Shown here in pieces: positions 8,528-18,245 of a DNA stretch of 64,000 nt. The DNA lies in NCBI GenBank assembly GCA_034003325.1, contig JAVEYW010000017.1, forward strand, positions 1 through 64,000, read 5' to 3'. The position numbers and the translations under genes were made by a program. This DNA comes from Desulfobacterales bacterium (lineage in GTDB: Bacteria; Desulfobacterota; Desulfobacteria; Desulfobacterales; JAFDDL01). The number at the start of each line of letters is the position of its first letter. Positions within the stretch are counted from its first letter, which is position 1. The notes beneath the pieces are model-generated. The model had not been told where the DNA came from. It was given only the letters and a program-made list of their open reading frames with translations, and searched no databases.

Positions 8528-10627
8528 ATGGAAATGATGGTAAAAACTCTCGTGGGGGACAGAACCCTCAGCATCGAGACCGGCAAATTGGCCAAACAGG
8601 CATCCGGAGCGGTTCTGGTAAAGTATGGCGAGACCATGGTTCTGGTGACCGTTGTGGCATCACCGGATGAAAGAAATGTGGGGTTTTTACCCCTTACGGT
8701 CGAATATCAGGAAAAAATTTATGCTGCCGGAAGAATCCCCGGTAACTATTTTCGGCGTGAAATCGGAAGGCCCAGCGAAAAAGAAACATTGACGGCCCGA
8801 TTAATCGACCGGCCGATTCGGCCGCTGTTTCCCAAAGGATTTTGCAATGAAACGCAGCTCATTGCCACCGTGCTGTCCATGGACCAGGAAAATGATCCGG
8901 ATATGCTGGCGTTGATCGGCGCCTCCGCCGCGCTTGAAATATCCAGTATTCCCTTTGCGGGTCCGATCGCTTCAGTTCGTGTCGGCCGTATTGACGGTGA
9001 GTTCATCATCAATCCGACCATTCAGCAATGTGAGCAAAGCGATATCAATATTATTGTCGCCGGCTCCAAAACCGGCGTCGTCATGGTGGAGGGCGGCGGC
9101 AATGTCGTCAGCGAATCGGACATGATGCATGCCATTTTCGCGGGCCATGATGCTTTAAAGCCGATCATCGATATTCAAATTCAGCTTCGGGAAGCGGTCG
9201 GCAGGGCCAAAACGGAAGTATCCCCGCCTCAAAAAGATGAAGCGCTGGCAGCCCGGTTGGCAGAGGTTGCTACAGATCCGATTCTAAAGGCATTGAGCGT
9301 TGCAGTGAAACAAGATCGCCAGAATGCGCTTCGCCAGGTAAAGATAGAAGCGATCGAATCCCTCGGCGAAGAGTGCGCGGATCGAAAAGAAGAAGTTTCC
9401 GAATTATTTCATGATCTCGTCAAGAAAATCAGCCGGAACTTAATTTTAAAGGAAGGCCGCCGAATAGACAATCGCAAATTCGATGAGATTCGGCCGATTA
9501 CATGTGAGGTCGGCAACCTGCCCAGGCCCCACGGCTCCGCCCTGTTTACCCGCGGAGAAACGCAGGTGCTCTGCGTCCTGACGCTCGGATCCAGCCTGGA
9601 TGAGCAACGCGTGGAAACCCTCAGTGGGGATGAGTCCCGGCAATTTATGCTTCACTATAACTTCCCGCCCTATTCCGTGGGCGAGGTGCGCCGAATCGGC
9701 GGCCCCAGCCGACGGGACATCGGGCATGGCGGTCTGGCCACGCGAGCGCTGGAACGGGTGCTGCCGGATAAGGACGTGTTCGATTACACGATTCGGCTCG
9801 TATCCGAAGTGTTGGAATCCAACGGCTCCTCCTCCATGGGCACCATCTGTGCCGGTACCATGGCCTTAATGGATGGCGGTGTGCCGATCAAGGCGCCGGT
9901 GTCCGGTATCGCCATGGGGCTTGTCAAGGAAGCGGAACAGGTGGTGATTCTCTCCGATATTCTCGGAGATGAGGACCATACGGGGGATATGGATTTTAAG
10001 GTCGCGGGCACCAAGGACGGCATCACCGCGCTTCAGATGGATATCAAGATTTTAGAGCTTTCAAGAGACATCATGGAAAAGGCGCTGGAACAGGCGCGCG
10101 TCGGCCGGTTGCATATTCTCGAGAAAATGACGACCGCGATCACTGTACCGCGGGTTGATTTGTCTCCTTATGCCCCGAAAATAATCACCATCACCATCAA
10201 CCCGGACAAGATTCGAGATATCATCGGCCCGGGGGGTAAAGTGATCCGCGCCATTCAGAGCGAATCCAATACCAAAATTGAAATTACGGATGACGGGGTG
10301 GTTAAAATTGCGGCGGCTTCCCAGGAGGACAGCGACACTGCCGTTCGGATTATTCAGGAGATCACCGCAGAGCCGGAAGTCGGCGCGACCTATGACGGCA
10401 CGGTTGTAAAAATTACGGATTTCGGGGCCTTTGTTCAGATTTTGCCCGGCACGGACGGTCTTGTTCACATTTCCCAACTCGCGGCCCAACGGGTCAACAA
10501 GGTCGGGGATGTGGTCAAGGAAGGCCAAAAACTGAGAGTCAAAGTACTCGAGGTTTCACGGGACGGCAAAATCAGGCTTAGCCACAAAGCGGTTCTGGAA
10601 GAGGAAAATGCAAGCAAAGGTCAGTAA
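8528..10627 (+). CDS. pnp: Polyribonucleotide nucleotidyltransferase (PNPase)
   Basis: PNPase degrades RNA 3' to 5' by phosphorolysis in the degradosome-type machinery. The 699 residues show the first RNase PH-like domain (with [16 protein letters not shown]), the helical linker, and the second catalytic RNase PH domain ([14 protein letters not shown] segment, then [14 protein letters not shown] and the [13 protein letters not shown] acidic motif, ~480-490). A KH domain ([12 protein letters not shown]) and an S1 domain ([16 protein letters not shown]) close the protein. A TAGGAG ribosome-binding site stands nine bases before the ATG. It overlaps the next gene by 20 bases. Confidence 0.98.
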   Translation: MEMMVKTLVGDRTLSIETGKLAKQASGAVLVKYGETMVLVTVVASPDERNVGFLPLTVEYQEKIYAAGRIPGNYFRREIGRPSEKETLTARLIDRPIRPLFPKGFCNETQLIATVLSMDQENDPDMLALIGASAALEISSIPFAGPIASVRVGRIDGEFIINPTIQQCEQSDINIIVAGSKTGVVMVEGGGNVVSESDMMHAIFAGHDALKPIIDIQIQLREAVGRAKTEVSPPQKDEALAARLAEVATDPILKALSVAVKQDRQNALRQVKIEAIESLGEECADRKEEVSELFHDLVKKISRNLILKEGRRIDNRKFDEIRPITCEVGNLPRPHGSALFTRGETQVLCVLTLGSSLDEQRVETLSGDESRQFMLHYNFPPYSVGEVRRIGGPSRRDIGHGGLATRALERVLPDKDVFDYTIRLVSEVLESNGSSSMGTICAGTMALMDGGVPIKAPVSGIAMGLVKEAEQVVILSDILGDEDHTGDMDFKVAGTKDGITALQMDIKILELSRDIMEKALEQARVGRLHILEKMTTAITVPRVDLSPYAPKIITITINPDKIRDIIGPGGKVIRAIQSESNTKIEITDDGVVKIAAASQEDSDTAVRIIQEITAEPEVGATYDGTVVKITDFGAFVQILPGTDGLVHISQLAAQRVNKVGDVVKEGQKLRVKVLEVSRDGKIRLSHKAVLEEENASKGQ

Positions 10628-11873
10628 GACGTGCCTTCATAACGGGATTCGTATTCTGACCAAACAAATCCCGCACGTTCACAGCGTTTCGATGGGCGTG
10701 TGGGTGGATGCGGGCGCAAGAGATGAAACCCCGGCGGAAAACGGTCTATCCCATTTGATTGAACATATGATCTTTAAGGGCACCAAACGCCGGACCGCTT
10801 TTCAGATCGCCAAGGAATTCGATGCCATCGGCGGGCAGTCCAACGCCTTTACCTCCATGGAAAACACTTGTTTCCATGGCCGGGTGATGGACACGCATCT
10901 TGCGACCATGGTCGATATTTTTTGCGATATTTTCTTGAATTCCACCTTTGATGACGCTGAACTGGAACGGGAAAGACCCATCATTCTGCAGGAAATCGGA
11001 ATGGTCGAGGATAGTCCAGAGGAATTTATTCATGTGCTGCTCGGAAAAGCGTACTGGGGCAATCACCCTTTGGGGCAATCGGTCCTCGGTACCCGGGAGA
11101 ACCTGCTTCTCTTTGATTCGGCCATGATCAAAGACTTTTTCCGGCGTTTTTATCAACCCGGCCGAATCGTTATTTCAGCCGCCGGCAATTTAAATCATGA
11201 TCAGTTTCTCGATCTTGCGGCGCCTGCCTTTGAGGCCGTGGCACCGGGTCCGGATCTGCCTTGCCGGTTACCCCCCAACGGCCAAAAGCAGCAGCATATT
11301 TCAGTGCGTGATTTGGAACAGGTGCATATCGGCTTAGCGACCCGGGGGCTATCCGTATCCGATCCACGGCGGTATGCCTGCTCACTGATGAACACCATTC
11401 TCGGCGGCAATATGAGCTCCCGGCTTTTTCAGGAAATCCGGGAACTTCGCGGGTTGGCGTACTCGGTGTATTCCTTTATCTCACCTCAGGTCGGCGGCGG
11501 CATGTTCGGCGCCTACGCCGGGGTCGAGCCGGGGCGCGTCGGGGAAACCGTTGATCTGATCCTTCAAGAGATGCGAAAGCTCAAAATCTCACCGGTAACC
11601 ACGGATGAATTGCGGGATGCCAAAGAATACACCAAGGGCCAGATTCTGCTATCGGCCGAAAGCGTTGAAAATCAGATGGCCCGCCTGGCGCAAAATGAGA
11701 TGCACATGGGCCGCTATGTTCCCGTAGAAGAGATTGTCGGGGAAATAGAGGCGGTCACTCAAGAGGATATCTCCTCCCTGGCTTGCGAATTATTTCACAC
11801 CGATCCACTTTCCCTGGCATTGCTCGGACCGGTGGCCGCGGAATTTGATTTCAACCCCCTGTTGGTGCTTTGA
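10608..11873 (+). CDS. M16 family zinc metallopeptidase
   Basis: This is a processing-peptidase-like protein of 421 residues. The inverted zinc motif HxxEH is present as HLIEH (~residues 47-51), preceded by the family [11 protein letters not shown] segment, and the distal Glu is likely in the [11 protein letters not shown] segment. The C-terminal half has the M16C motif [14 protein letters not shown]. In Desulfobacterota and Firmicutes a gene of this type commonly follows pnp. Its substrate is unknown. It starts inside the pnp 3' end (20-base overlap) and abuts dut. Confidence 0.92.
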   Translation: MQAKVSKTCLHNGIRILTKQIPHVHSVSMGVWVDAGARDETPAENGLSHLIEHMIFKGTKRRTAFQIAKEFDAIGGQSNAFTSMENTCFHGRVMDTHLATMVDIFCDIFLNSTFDDAELERERPIILQEIGMVEDSPEEFIHVLLGKAYWGNHPLGQSVLGTRENLLLFDSAMIKDFFRRFYQPGRIVISAAGNLNHDQFLDLAAPAFEAVAPGPDLPCRLPPNGQKQQHISVRDLEQVHIGLATRGLSVSDPRRYACSLMNTILGGNMSSRLFQEIRELRGLAYSVYSFISPQVGGGMFGAYAGVEPGRVGETVDLILQEMRKLKISPVTTDELRDAKEYTKGQILLSAESVENQMARLAQNEMHMGRYVPVEEIVGEIEAVTQEDISSLACELFHTDPLSLALLGPVAAEFDFNPLLVL

Positions 11874-11881
11874 TTCGGCAA

Positions 11882-12355
11882 ATGAACCCTTGTGATTTTT
11901 CTCAAGCGCCTATTATCGAGTTTCTTCGGCTTCGGCCCGAACAAGACCACGACATTCCGCTGCCCCGTTATATGTCCGCAGAAGCCGCCGGCATGGATAT
12001 CTGCGCTGCCATCGAAACGAGCACGCTCCTTGAAAAAGGGCAAATCATGCTCGTTTCCACGGGATTTGCCATGGCATTGCCGTCTGGGTTTGAAGCGCAG
12101 ATTCGACCGCGCAGCGGCCTTGCGGTGAATCACGGCATCGGGCTTATCAATTCACCCGGCACGATCGATGCGGACTATCGGGGAGAGGTTAAAGTTGCGC
12201 TGATTAATCTGGGGCCCGACGCTTATACGATTCACCGGGGGGACCGAATCGCCCAGATGGTCATCCATTGCTGCTGCCGGGCAGAGATTCACACCGTTGC
12301 GCGGCTAAACGATACGGCACGCAACCGGGGCGGCTTCGGCCATACCGGGCGTTAG
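11882..12355 (+). CDS. dut: dUTP diphosphatase
   Basis: dUTPase hydrolyses dUTP to dUMP and pyrophosphate, supplying thymidylate precursor and keeping uracil out of DNA. All five trimeric dUTPase motifs are readable: [15 protein letters not shown], the [11 protein letters not shown] segment, RIAQMVI and the Gly-rich NRGGFGHTG near the C-terminus. The ATG at 11882 gives 157 residues. A TTG at 11870 overlapping the M16 stop codon would add four residues; neither has a clear ribosome-binding site, so coupling to the upstream gene is likely. Confidence 0.96.
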   Translation: MNPCDFSQAPIIEFLRLRPEQDHDIPLPRYMSAEAAGMDICAAIETSTLLEKGQIMLVSTGFAMALPSGFEAQIRPRSGLAVNHGIGLINSPGTIDADYRGEVKVALINLGPDAYTIHRGDRIAQMVIHCCCRAEIHTVARLNDTARNRGGFGHTGR

Positions 12356-12415
12356 CCCCGCTCACAAACGGCTTTAAGGCGGCGATAGGCAAGAATAATC
12401 GGGAAAGAACGACTG

Positions 12416-13219
12416 TTGACACCTTCAGACACCTGCCCACCCCATAACGGAAACACCTTTTCCGTCTGCATGCTTGCCAGCGGCAGTCGCGGGAACGCCA
12501 TTTATATTTCAAACGGAAACGCCGCTATTTTGATCGATGCGGGGCTATCCGGGGTGGAAATCGAGCGTCGGCTCCACTCCCGAGGGCTTGCGCCGGAGGG
12601 TCTTACGGCCCTGGTGGTTTCGCACGAACATGCCGATCACCTTCAGGGGGTCGGTGTATTGTCGCGCAAATATGGTTTGCCGGTATTCATCAATGCCGAC
12701 ACACAAAAAGCGGCCTATTCTCTGGGAAAAATAAAGGATCTTCGCCCATTTTCGTGCAGTACGCCGTTTATGATCAACGGTATGCGAATCTATCCCTTTT
12801 CCATTTCTCATGATGCCGCGGATCCTGCGGGATTTACCCTGGAACAAGGAGCGGTGAAAATCGGCATCGCCACGGACCTGGGGATTGCCACGGCAATGGT
12901 AAAAGAGCACCTCAAGGGCTGCGCTCTGCTGGTGCTGGAGGCCAATCATGACCCCGTGATGCTGGAAAAAGGGCCGTATCCCTGGCCGCTCAAGCAGCGG
13001 ATCAAAAGCCGGGTTGGCCATCTGGCCAATGAAGAGACGCGAGACCTTCTTAACGAATTGCAGCACGATGGATTACAGCACGTTGTGCTCGCACACTTAA
13101 GTGAAACCAACAACACCCCTCAACAAGCGCACGACATCGTGAGCCCGGCGCTGACCCGTTGCCGACCGACGCTCTCGGTTGCGGTACAAGCCGCCAGCAG
13201 TGACATTTTCACGGTATAG
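12416..13219 (+). CDS. WalJ/YycJ-type metallo-beta-lactamase fold hydrolase
   Basis: The 267-residue protein has the MBL-fold signature HEHADH (~residues 63-68), the N-terminal CMLASGSRGNAIYI segment typical of the WalJ/YycJ subgroup, and the later metal ligands in SHD and the LVLEANHD segment. Members of this group are linked to cell-division control or DNA processing and may be 5' exonucleases, but the reaction is not established here. The chosen TTG start is supported only by a GGGAAAG stretch upstream. An ATG near 12470 would give a shorter protein that still keeps the core. Confidence 0.85.
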   Translation: MTPSDTCPPHNGNTFSVCMLASGSRGNAIYISNGNAAILIDAGLSGVEIERRLHSRGLAPEGLTALVVSHEHADHLQGVGVLSRKYGLPVFINADTQKAAYSLGKIKDLRPFSCSTPFMINGMRIYPFSISHDAADPAGFTLEQGAVKIGIATDLGIATAMVKEHLKGCALLVLEANHDPVMLEKGPYPWPLKQRIKSRVGHLANEETRDLLNELQHDGLQHVVLAHLSETNNTPQQAHDIVSPALTRCRPTLSVAVQAASSDIFTV

Positions 13220-13609
13220 CACGATCAACCTTCAGAATAAGCGCCCTTGCGACCATTTTAATCTCCTATTTTTTTAATTTTCGTTCGACTTTCAAAGTTT
13301 TTGCATCCGTTCCCCGCCCTACAAGCGACCCCGACCCATACCCGGCCGATGCACCCTGACATGGGGGTGGGGGCTTTCCCCCTCAGTTGCAAGGCTTGAC
13401 AGCACGTTCAACATCGGGGATTAACCGCTTCTCGGGAGAATTCTGTCGGCTAGGGCGTTGCCGGACATCGAAAAAGTGGAGTGATCCCCTGGGCAGCTCA
13501 CCGGTTGCAATGAACGGTCCGCCGCTGAACCACGTTCTATGAAATCTATTTGATTTACCTAAAAATTGTATCACCCTTACCATTATTACGTAATACTGGA
13601 GGGTTAAAA
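13220..13609. other. Non-coding stretch between the hydrolase and the AbrB gene
   Basis: These 390 bases contain no open frame that I can support and no RNA gene that I recognise. The only clear signal is the ribosome-binding site of the AbrB gene at 13598-13604 (GGAGGGT). A T-rich tract near 13266-13276 lacks a convincing stem. The stretch may hold the promoter and operator of the toxin-antitoxin remnant. Confidence 0.5.
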
Positions 13610-13837
13610 ATGAGAGTGACAACCAAGGGAAAAGTTACGATACCAATTAACATACGAAAAAAATTAGGAATTAAACCCGATACAGAGGTCGATTTTTTAC
13701 AAGAAGGGGATCGGGTTTTTTTGGTAAAACGGAAAGGAACGGCACGTGCCACCCGTAAGTTTAACAAGCTCCGCAGTGTTGCAACTGTCAAAATGACCAC
13801 AGACGAAATAATGGCGCTCACAAGAGACAATCAATGA
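13610..13837 (+). CDS. AbrB/MazE/SpoVT-type antitoxin
   Basis: The 75-residue protein has the swapped-hairpin AbrB DNA-binding motif at its N-terminus (MRVTTKGKVTIPINIRKKLG, then EVDF...DRVFLVKR). The C-terminal tail ends in MTTDEIMALTRDNQ, typical of VapB-like antitoxins that bind PIN toxins. The ATG at 13610 has a strong GGAGG site; upstream in-frame codons are unlikely to be used. Its stop codon overlaps the ATG of the truncated PIN gene (ATGA), so the pair was once an operon. It may now act as an orphan autoregulator or cross-neutralise other toxins. Confidence 0.88.
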   Translation: MRVTTKGKVTIPINIRKKLGIKPDTEVDFLQEGDRVFLVKRKGTARATRKFNKLRSVATVKMTTDEIMALTRDNQ

Positions 13838-13965
13838 ACGGGATTCTCATCGATTCCAATATCATCCTGGATATTTTCCTTGATGATCCGAATTGGGCTG
13901 AATGGTCGGAGGCTGTGCTATCTGAATATTCCATTGCTCGCAACATTTATTTTCAAAGTCCTTGA
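13834..13965 (+). pseudogene. VapC-like PIN-domain toxin, truncated after 43 residues
   Basis: Only the first part of a PIN ribonuclease remains: 43 residues starting MNGILIDSNIILDIFLDDPN, where the Asp of IDSN is the first catalytic acid. Full VapC proteins have about 130 residues, so the remaining acidic residues are missing and the product should be inactive. The open frame ends at a TGA that lies within the -35 box of the tRNA-Phe promoter, so a deletion joined the toxin gene to tRNA-flanking DNA. The ATGA overlap with the antitoxin gene is intact. Confidence 0.82.
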
Positions 13966-13991
13966 CATGCTTTTTTAATATAGTGTATATG
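13962..13991 (+). promoter_or_regulatory. Probable promoter of tRNA-Phe
   Basis: A perfect -35 box TTGACA (13962-13967) is followed after 18 bases by TATATG (13986-13991). Transcription would start about 70 bases before the tRNA, leaving a 5' leader. The -35 box contains the stop codon of the truncated PIN gene. Confidence 0.55.
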
Positions 13992-14065
13992 CATGACCAC
14001 TTTTTCGAGAACACTTGATTTCAGCAGTTTTTTAAGAATCAGGGCGTTTGTTGAAAGCCAAAAAG

Positions 14066-14141
14066 GCCGAGGTAGCTCAGTCGGTAGAGCAGGGGACTGA
14101 AAATCCCCGTGTCGGCAGTTCGATTCTGTCCCTCGGCACCA
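14066..14141 (+). tRNA. tRNA-Phe (anticodon GAA)
   Basis: The acceptor stem GCCGAGG/CCTCGGC, D stem GCTC/GAGC, anticodon stem GGGGA/TCCCC with loop CTGAAAA (anticodon GAA at 14099-14101) and T loop TTCGATT all form. The discriminator is A14138 and CCA is encoded at 14139-14141. A terminator follows 11 bases later. Confidence 0.96.
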
Positions 14142-14152
14142 AAGAAATAATT

Positions 14153-14185
14153 AACCCACTGACTGTTCGGTGGGTTTTTTCTTTT
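14153..14185 (+). terminator. Intrinsic terminator of tRNA-Phe
   Basis: AACCCAC and GTGGGTT pair across a short loop and are followed by TTTTTCTTTTT. It closes the tRNA-Phe transcription unit. Confidence 0.85.
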
Positions 14186-14305
14186 TAAATCCCCATGAAA
14201 TCTCAGCGCTTAAAATTTGTCCACATTTGTGGTCCACAACAGAACGACAAAACGGTTAAAGGCGCTGGAATTGTCCAGAGATTTGACCGCCTGTGTAAAA
14301 ATTAT

Positions 14306-14447
14306 GTAACTGCTCAGTAGCCAGGAGACAGAATTCAGAATAAAAACAACTTAAAGCAGCCGGATTAATATAGTTAAATGAAGATTCAGGCGGTTAGTGC
14401 ATTGTTCTGAATTCTGGCTCCTGAATTCTGTATTCCTGAGTAGTTAC
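14306..14447. repeat. Palindrome-ended repeat, long copy (142 bp)
   Basis: The element starts with GTAACTGCTCAGTAGCCAGG and ends with TATTCCTGAGTAGTTAC, so the ends are an imperfect inverted repeat (GTAACTRCTCAG / CTGAGTAGTTAC). A second inner inverted match pairs CAGAATTCAGAA with TTCTGAATTCTG. The same ends occur in the 57-bp copy at 23361-23417, in the opposite order. The extra ~85 bp in the middle of this copy (including AACAACTTAAAGCAGCCGG) is absent there. It lies directly after the mpl stop codon (minus strand). It looks like a non-autonomous mobile or REP-like repeat. Confidence 0.75.
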
Positions 14448-14451
14448 AAAA

Positions 14452-15873
14452 TTACAATAAATTTAAAAGCCTTTCGTGAATATTGTCAAAGCCGCCGTTG
14501 GACATAATCAGAATGAGATCATCCGGTTTGGCCTCCGATGCCAGAAAATCGATAATGGGCGCCGTGTCCGGGAAAAACCAGGCGGTTTTCCCCCGGTTTT
14601 TCAGATCTTGGACCAGCTTTTCCGAGGAAAACCTTTGGTCGGCTGGAATTTTTTCCAATAAGGGCGGCTTTCGAATACAAATCATATCCGCACCGTCAAA
14701 TGCCGCAGGATAGACACCCTGAAAAACATTCCGCATGCTCGTGTTGGTGCGGGGTTCAAACACGGCGATCAGCCGTCCGTTTGGATAAAACGGTTTTACG
14801 GCGCGAATGGTTTCTTTCACCGCCGTGGGGTGGTGGGCAAAATCGTCCATGACGGTGATGCCGCGCTTAACCCCCCGGATTTCCTGGCGGCGTTTAATGC
14901 TTTCAAATCGGGTAAGCGCTTTCGCGATATCCTGTGCGCCGATGCCGATTGCATTCGCCATGGCGATTACCGCCAATGTGTTGAAAAGATTGTGCTCGCC
15001 CGGCAATCCGGATTGAAAATGCCCGAAGGGTTTTCCGTGCTTGAATACCTCAAAATGAATCCATGGCGGGGAAATGGACACCTCGCCGAGACGCCATGAG
15101 GAGGTGGCTTGCCTGCCGTAGCGGACCACATGCGTTGTGCCGTTTGATACCAGTTGGTCGATATTGGCATCCCGGTCAAAGGCGACCAGTGTGCTATCCG
15201 CCGGAAGGGCGTCAACAAATCCCTTAAAAATTCGGTTGACATGATTCAGATCCGTAAAAATATCGGCGTGGTCGAACTCTATACTGGTCAGGGCCGCCAC
15301 GGATGGGCGATAGTGCATCAGTTTCGGCCCCTTGTCAAAGAAAGCCGTATCGTATTCGTCTCCCTCGATAACGATATACTCGCCGTTTCCGAGCCGGTAA
15401 TTACTGTTGAAATTTTTCAGAATGCCCCCGATCATAAATGACGGATCGAGGCCCGCATGGAACAACACCCAGGCCAGAAGGGCGGACGTGGTGGTTTTGC
15501 CGTGAGTGCCGGTAATGAGCAGGGTTTTTTTTCCGTATGCTGCAAAATGATTCAGGGCTTGAGGCATGGAGCAAAACGGGAGTCCCATTTCGTAGACGGC
15601 GGCCACCTCGGGATTGTCTTTTCGAACGGCGTTGCCGATAATGACCAGGTCGGGCGCGTGAGCAATGTTTTCTGCGCAAAACCCCTCCTGAATACCTATG
15701 CCTTTTTGAATCAAAAAGGTGCTCATGGGGGGATATACTTTCTGATCCGAACCGCTGACGGAATAGCCCATGTCCCTGAGCATACAGGCCAATGCGCCCA
15801 TTCCTGTGCCGCATACCGCCGTGAGGTGAATTTTGTTAACCGTTTGCGGAATGCAATTCTTTTTTAAATCCAT
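14452..15873 (-). CDS. mpl: UDP-N-acetylmuramate:L-alanyl-gamma-D-glutamyl-meso-DAP ligase
   Basis: Mpl is a Mur-ligase family enzyme that recycles the murein tripeptide by joining it to UDP-MurNAc. The 473 residues contain the N-terminal Rossmann part (HLTAVCGTGMGALA), the ATP-binding loop GTHGKTTT (~119-126), the IEGDEYDTAFFDKGPK segment typical of Mpl rather than MurC, and the DDFAHHPTAV motif (~353). Mpl usually occurs with an AmpG muropeptide importer, and an ampG gene lies 8 kb away in this window. A GGAG stands about 12 bases before the ATG. Confidence 0.95.
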   Translation of the reverse strand: MDLKKNCIPQTVNKIHLTAVCGTGMGALACMLRDMGYSVSGSDQKVYPPMSTFLIQKGIGIQEGFCAENIAHAPDLVIIGNAVRKDNPEVAAVYEMGLPFCSMPQALNHFAAYGKKTLLITGTHGKTTTSALLAWVLFHAGLDPSFMIGGILKNFNSNYRLGNGEYIVIEGDEYDTAFFDKGPKLMHYRPSVAALTSIEFDHADIFTDLNHVNRIFKGFVDALPADSTLVAFDRDANIDQLVSNGTTHVVRYGRQATSSWRLGEVSISPPWIHFEVFKHGKPFGHFQSGLPGEHNLFNTLAVIAMANAIGIGAQDIAKALTRFESIKRRQEIRGVKRGITVMDDFAHHPTAVKETIRAVKPFYPNGRLIAVFEPRTNTSMRNVFQGVYPAAFDGADMICIRKPPLLEKIPADQRFSSEKLVQDLKNRGKTAWFFPDTAPIIDFLASEAKPDDLILIMSNGGFDNIHERLLNLL

Positions 15874-16038
15874 CCTGGTTTACTTCTCCGTTCTGTGTTA
15901 TATTTTTTACTTAGAGCGATTGTAAAGTAAATATAAAAGAATTTTATATAGATAACAAGTTTTAGAATTTTTCCTTTCAAAAAAATAATACAAGCAATTT
16001 GATATCAAGAAATATTTTGAGGATAAAGGTAAGCGCAA

Positions 16039-16872
16039 ATGGACGCGAAGCTCAAAAAATTATTGACGGAAATTGCTCTGGGGACTCAGCATGTGACGGT
16101 GCTGACCGGCTCGGGGATATCCTCGGAAAGCAATATTCCGACATTTCGAGGCGCGGAAGGGCTTTGGAGCGTCGGCGGCAGGGAATATAAACCGCACCAA
16201 CTGGCGACGCGAAAAATGTTCGAGAAAAACCCGGATGATATATGGCGTTGGTATTTGTATCGGCGCGGCGTGTGCAGAAGCGCGAGTCCCAATCCGGGGC
16301 ATCGAAGTTTAGTGGAAATCGAGCGGCTTTTTCAAAATCGGTTCACCCTGATTACTCAGAATGCCGATGATCTTCATTTTCGTGCCGGCAACAGCCGGAA
16401 AAACACGTTCGAAGTTCATGGCAACCTGTTTTACATGCGTTGCTACCGGGATTGCACCTCTGAAATATATCCGATACCCGAAGGCGTGTCGGATAAAACG
16501 AAAAACGATGCATTGACCGAGGCGGAACGCCATCTTCTTTCATGCCCGGTTTGCGGTGGTCCGGCGAGACCGCATGTGTTGTGGTTCGATGAAACTTATA
16601 ATGAAGAATATTACCACTATTTGAGTGTGCTGAGACTTGCCAGGAAAACCCGTCTGCTGATCGTGGTGGGTACTTCCGGCAGCACCAATTTGCCGGTGCT
16701 GATCGCGCAGACGGTTCAGCGACGAGGCGGTGTGATTATTGACATCAATATTCACGTCACACCGTTTTCCTATCTGGCGGACGCGACGGGCGGGTTTTTT
16801 ATTCAGGAAACCAGCAGTGTTGCCCTGCCGGCTATTTATAAGACGGTGAATGAAGCGGTCAACTTATATTGA
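16039..16872 (+). CDS. Sir2-family NAD-dependent protein deacylase (class III-like)
   Basis: Sirtuins remove acyl groups from lysine with NAD. The 277-residue protein has the NAD loop TGSGISSESNIPTFRG (~23-38), the TQNADDLH motif (~106-113), catalytic His127 (EVHGNL), and four zinc Cys at 135, 139, 169 and 172. Tyr72 and Arg75 in the WYLYRR segment match the Y-x-x-R pair that lets SIRT5 and CobB bind succinyl or malonyl groups, so it may be a desuccinylase; this is inference. The usual WFGE is WFDE here. It is divergent from mpl across a 165-base AT-rich gap and has no obvious operon partner. Confidence 0.9.
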   Translation: MDAKLKKLLTEIALGTQHVTVLTGSGISSESNIPTFRGAEGLWSVGGREYKPHQLATRKMFEKNPDDIWRWYLYRRGVCRSASPNPGHRSLVEIERLFQNRFTLITQNADDLHFRAGNSRKNTFEVHGNLFYMRCYRDCTSEIYPIPEGVSDKTKNDALTEAERHLLSCPVCGGPARPHVLWFDETYNEEYYHYLSVLRLARKTRLLIVVGTSGSTNLPVLIAQTVQRRGGVIIDINIHVTPFSYLADATGGFFIQETSSVALPAIYKTVNEAVNLY

Positions 16873-16934
16873 ATTCGACTTTTTTATGATTTTTTCCAAC
16901 TTCTAATTCATAGCGAAAAAGGAACACCCCGTTG

Positions 16935-18218
16935 ATGAAAAATGAAAGATCCCGTGAACTTTTTGGTGAGGCCGTGAAGGTGATTCCGGGAGGAGTGAAC
17001 AGCCCGGTTCGTGCATGCCGGTCTGTGGGCATTGACCCGCTTTTTATTGAACGCGGCCAGGGCAGCACAATTTGGGATGCGGACGGCAACGCTTATATTG
17101 ATTATGTGGGAAGTTGGGGACCCATGATATTAGGGCACCGCGATCCGTCGGTGATTGCCGCCATTGAAAAGGTGCTTGAACGGGGAACGAGTTTTGGTGC
17201 GCCAACGGATCTCGAAATCGATTTGGCACGGATGGTCATTGATGCGGTCAGCTCCGTTGAAATGGTTCGAATGGTCAATTCCGGCACTGAGGCCACCATG
17301 AGCGCCATTCGTCTGGCGAGGGGCGTGACCGGTCGCGATACCGTCATTAAATTTGACGGTTGCTATCACGGTCATGCGGATACGTTACTTGTGGCGGCTG
17401 GCTCGGGGGTTGCGACCCTTCAGATACCCGGCAGTCCGGGCGTTCCCGGTGCCTTTGTCACGCATACGGTTTCCTTGCCATATAATGGCATCGAAGCGTT
17501 CAAGGCGGTAATGGCGGACAGGGGGGACCATATTGCTTGCGTGATCGTGGAACCGGTAGCCGGAAATATGGGCCTGGTAAAACCCGTCCCGGGTTTTTTG
17601 GAAACACTTCGCGAGGAGACGAAAAAGCACGGCAGCCTGCTCATTTTTGACGAGGTCATGACCGGATTTCGGGTGGCTTACGGAGGCGCGCAAAAAGTCT
17701 ACGGCATTGACCCGGATTTGACCACCCTTGGAAAAATCATCGGGGGCGGCATGCCGGTGGGTGCTTACGGCGGCAAAGGTGAGTATATGAGACAGATCGC
17801 ACCCGTTGGGCCGGTATACCAGGCAGGCACCCTGTCCGGTAATCCCGTGGCCATGGCGGCGGGGATCGCCACCTTAAACAGGCTTAAGGCGCCGGGCATT
17901 TATGAGCGCCTGGCCACTAAAACCAATCGGTTGGTCGAAGGGCTCAAAGCCGCGCTGAAAAAAACCGGAATTTCGGCTTCGGTGGACTGTATCGGTTCCA
18001 TGATGGGGCTTTTTTTCACCGATATACCGGTGAGAAATTTTGATGATGCCAAAACCTGTGACCTAAAGCGGTTTACGACCTTTTATCAGGGAATGCTCAA
18101 GCGGGGTATCTACCTGGCTCCCTCGCAGTTCGAGGCGGGCTTTGTGTCTTTGGCCCATAGCGACGCCGATATCGACCGGACCATCGCCGCAGCGCAGGAA
18201 GTGTTTGCCGAACTGTAA
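16935..18218 (+). CDS. hemL: Glutamate-1-semialdehyde 2,1-aminomutase
   Basis: HemL converts glutamate-1-semialdehyde to 5-aminolevulinate in the C5 route to tetrapyrroles. The 427 residues show the N-terminal PGGVNSPVRA motif, the SGTEATMSAIRLARG phosphate-binding segment, FDEVMTGFR (PLP Asp) and TTLGKIIGGGMPVGAYGG with the PLP Lys. The ATG at 16935 follows an AAAAAGGAA ribosome-binding site; the TTG just before it is less likely. It stands alone downstream of the sirtuin gene. Confidence 0.97.
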   Translation: MKNERSRELFGEAVKVIPGGVNSPVRACRSVGIDPLFIERGQGSTIWDADGNAYIDYVGSWGPMILGHRDPSVIAAIEKVLERGTSFGAPTDLEIDLARMVIDAVSSVEMVRMVNSGTEATMSAIRLARGVTGRDTVIKFDGCYHGHADTLLVAAGSGVATLQIPGSPGVPGAFVTHTVSLPYNGIEAFKAVMADRGDHIACVIVEPVAGNMGLVKPVPGFLETLREETKKHGSLLIFDEVMTGFRVAYGGAQKVYGIDPDLTTLGKIIGGGMPVGAYGGKGEYMRQIAPVGPVYQAGTLSGNPVAMAAGIATLNRLKAPGIYERLATKTNRLVEGLKAALKKTGISASVDCIGSMMGLFFTDIPVRNFDDAKTCDLKRFTTFYQGMLKRGIYLAPSQFEAGFVSLAHSDADIDRTIAAAQEVFAEL

Positions 18219-18245
18219 CCATTCGTTCTTAGAATTCTCAACCGG

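Noticed and set aside
14186..14305. Attachment site or integrase remnant downstream of tRNA-Phe
   Set aside because: The short inverted TGTCCACA/TGTGGTCCACA text is suggestive, but no duplicate of the tRNA 3' end and no integrase gene are visible.
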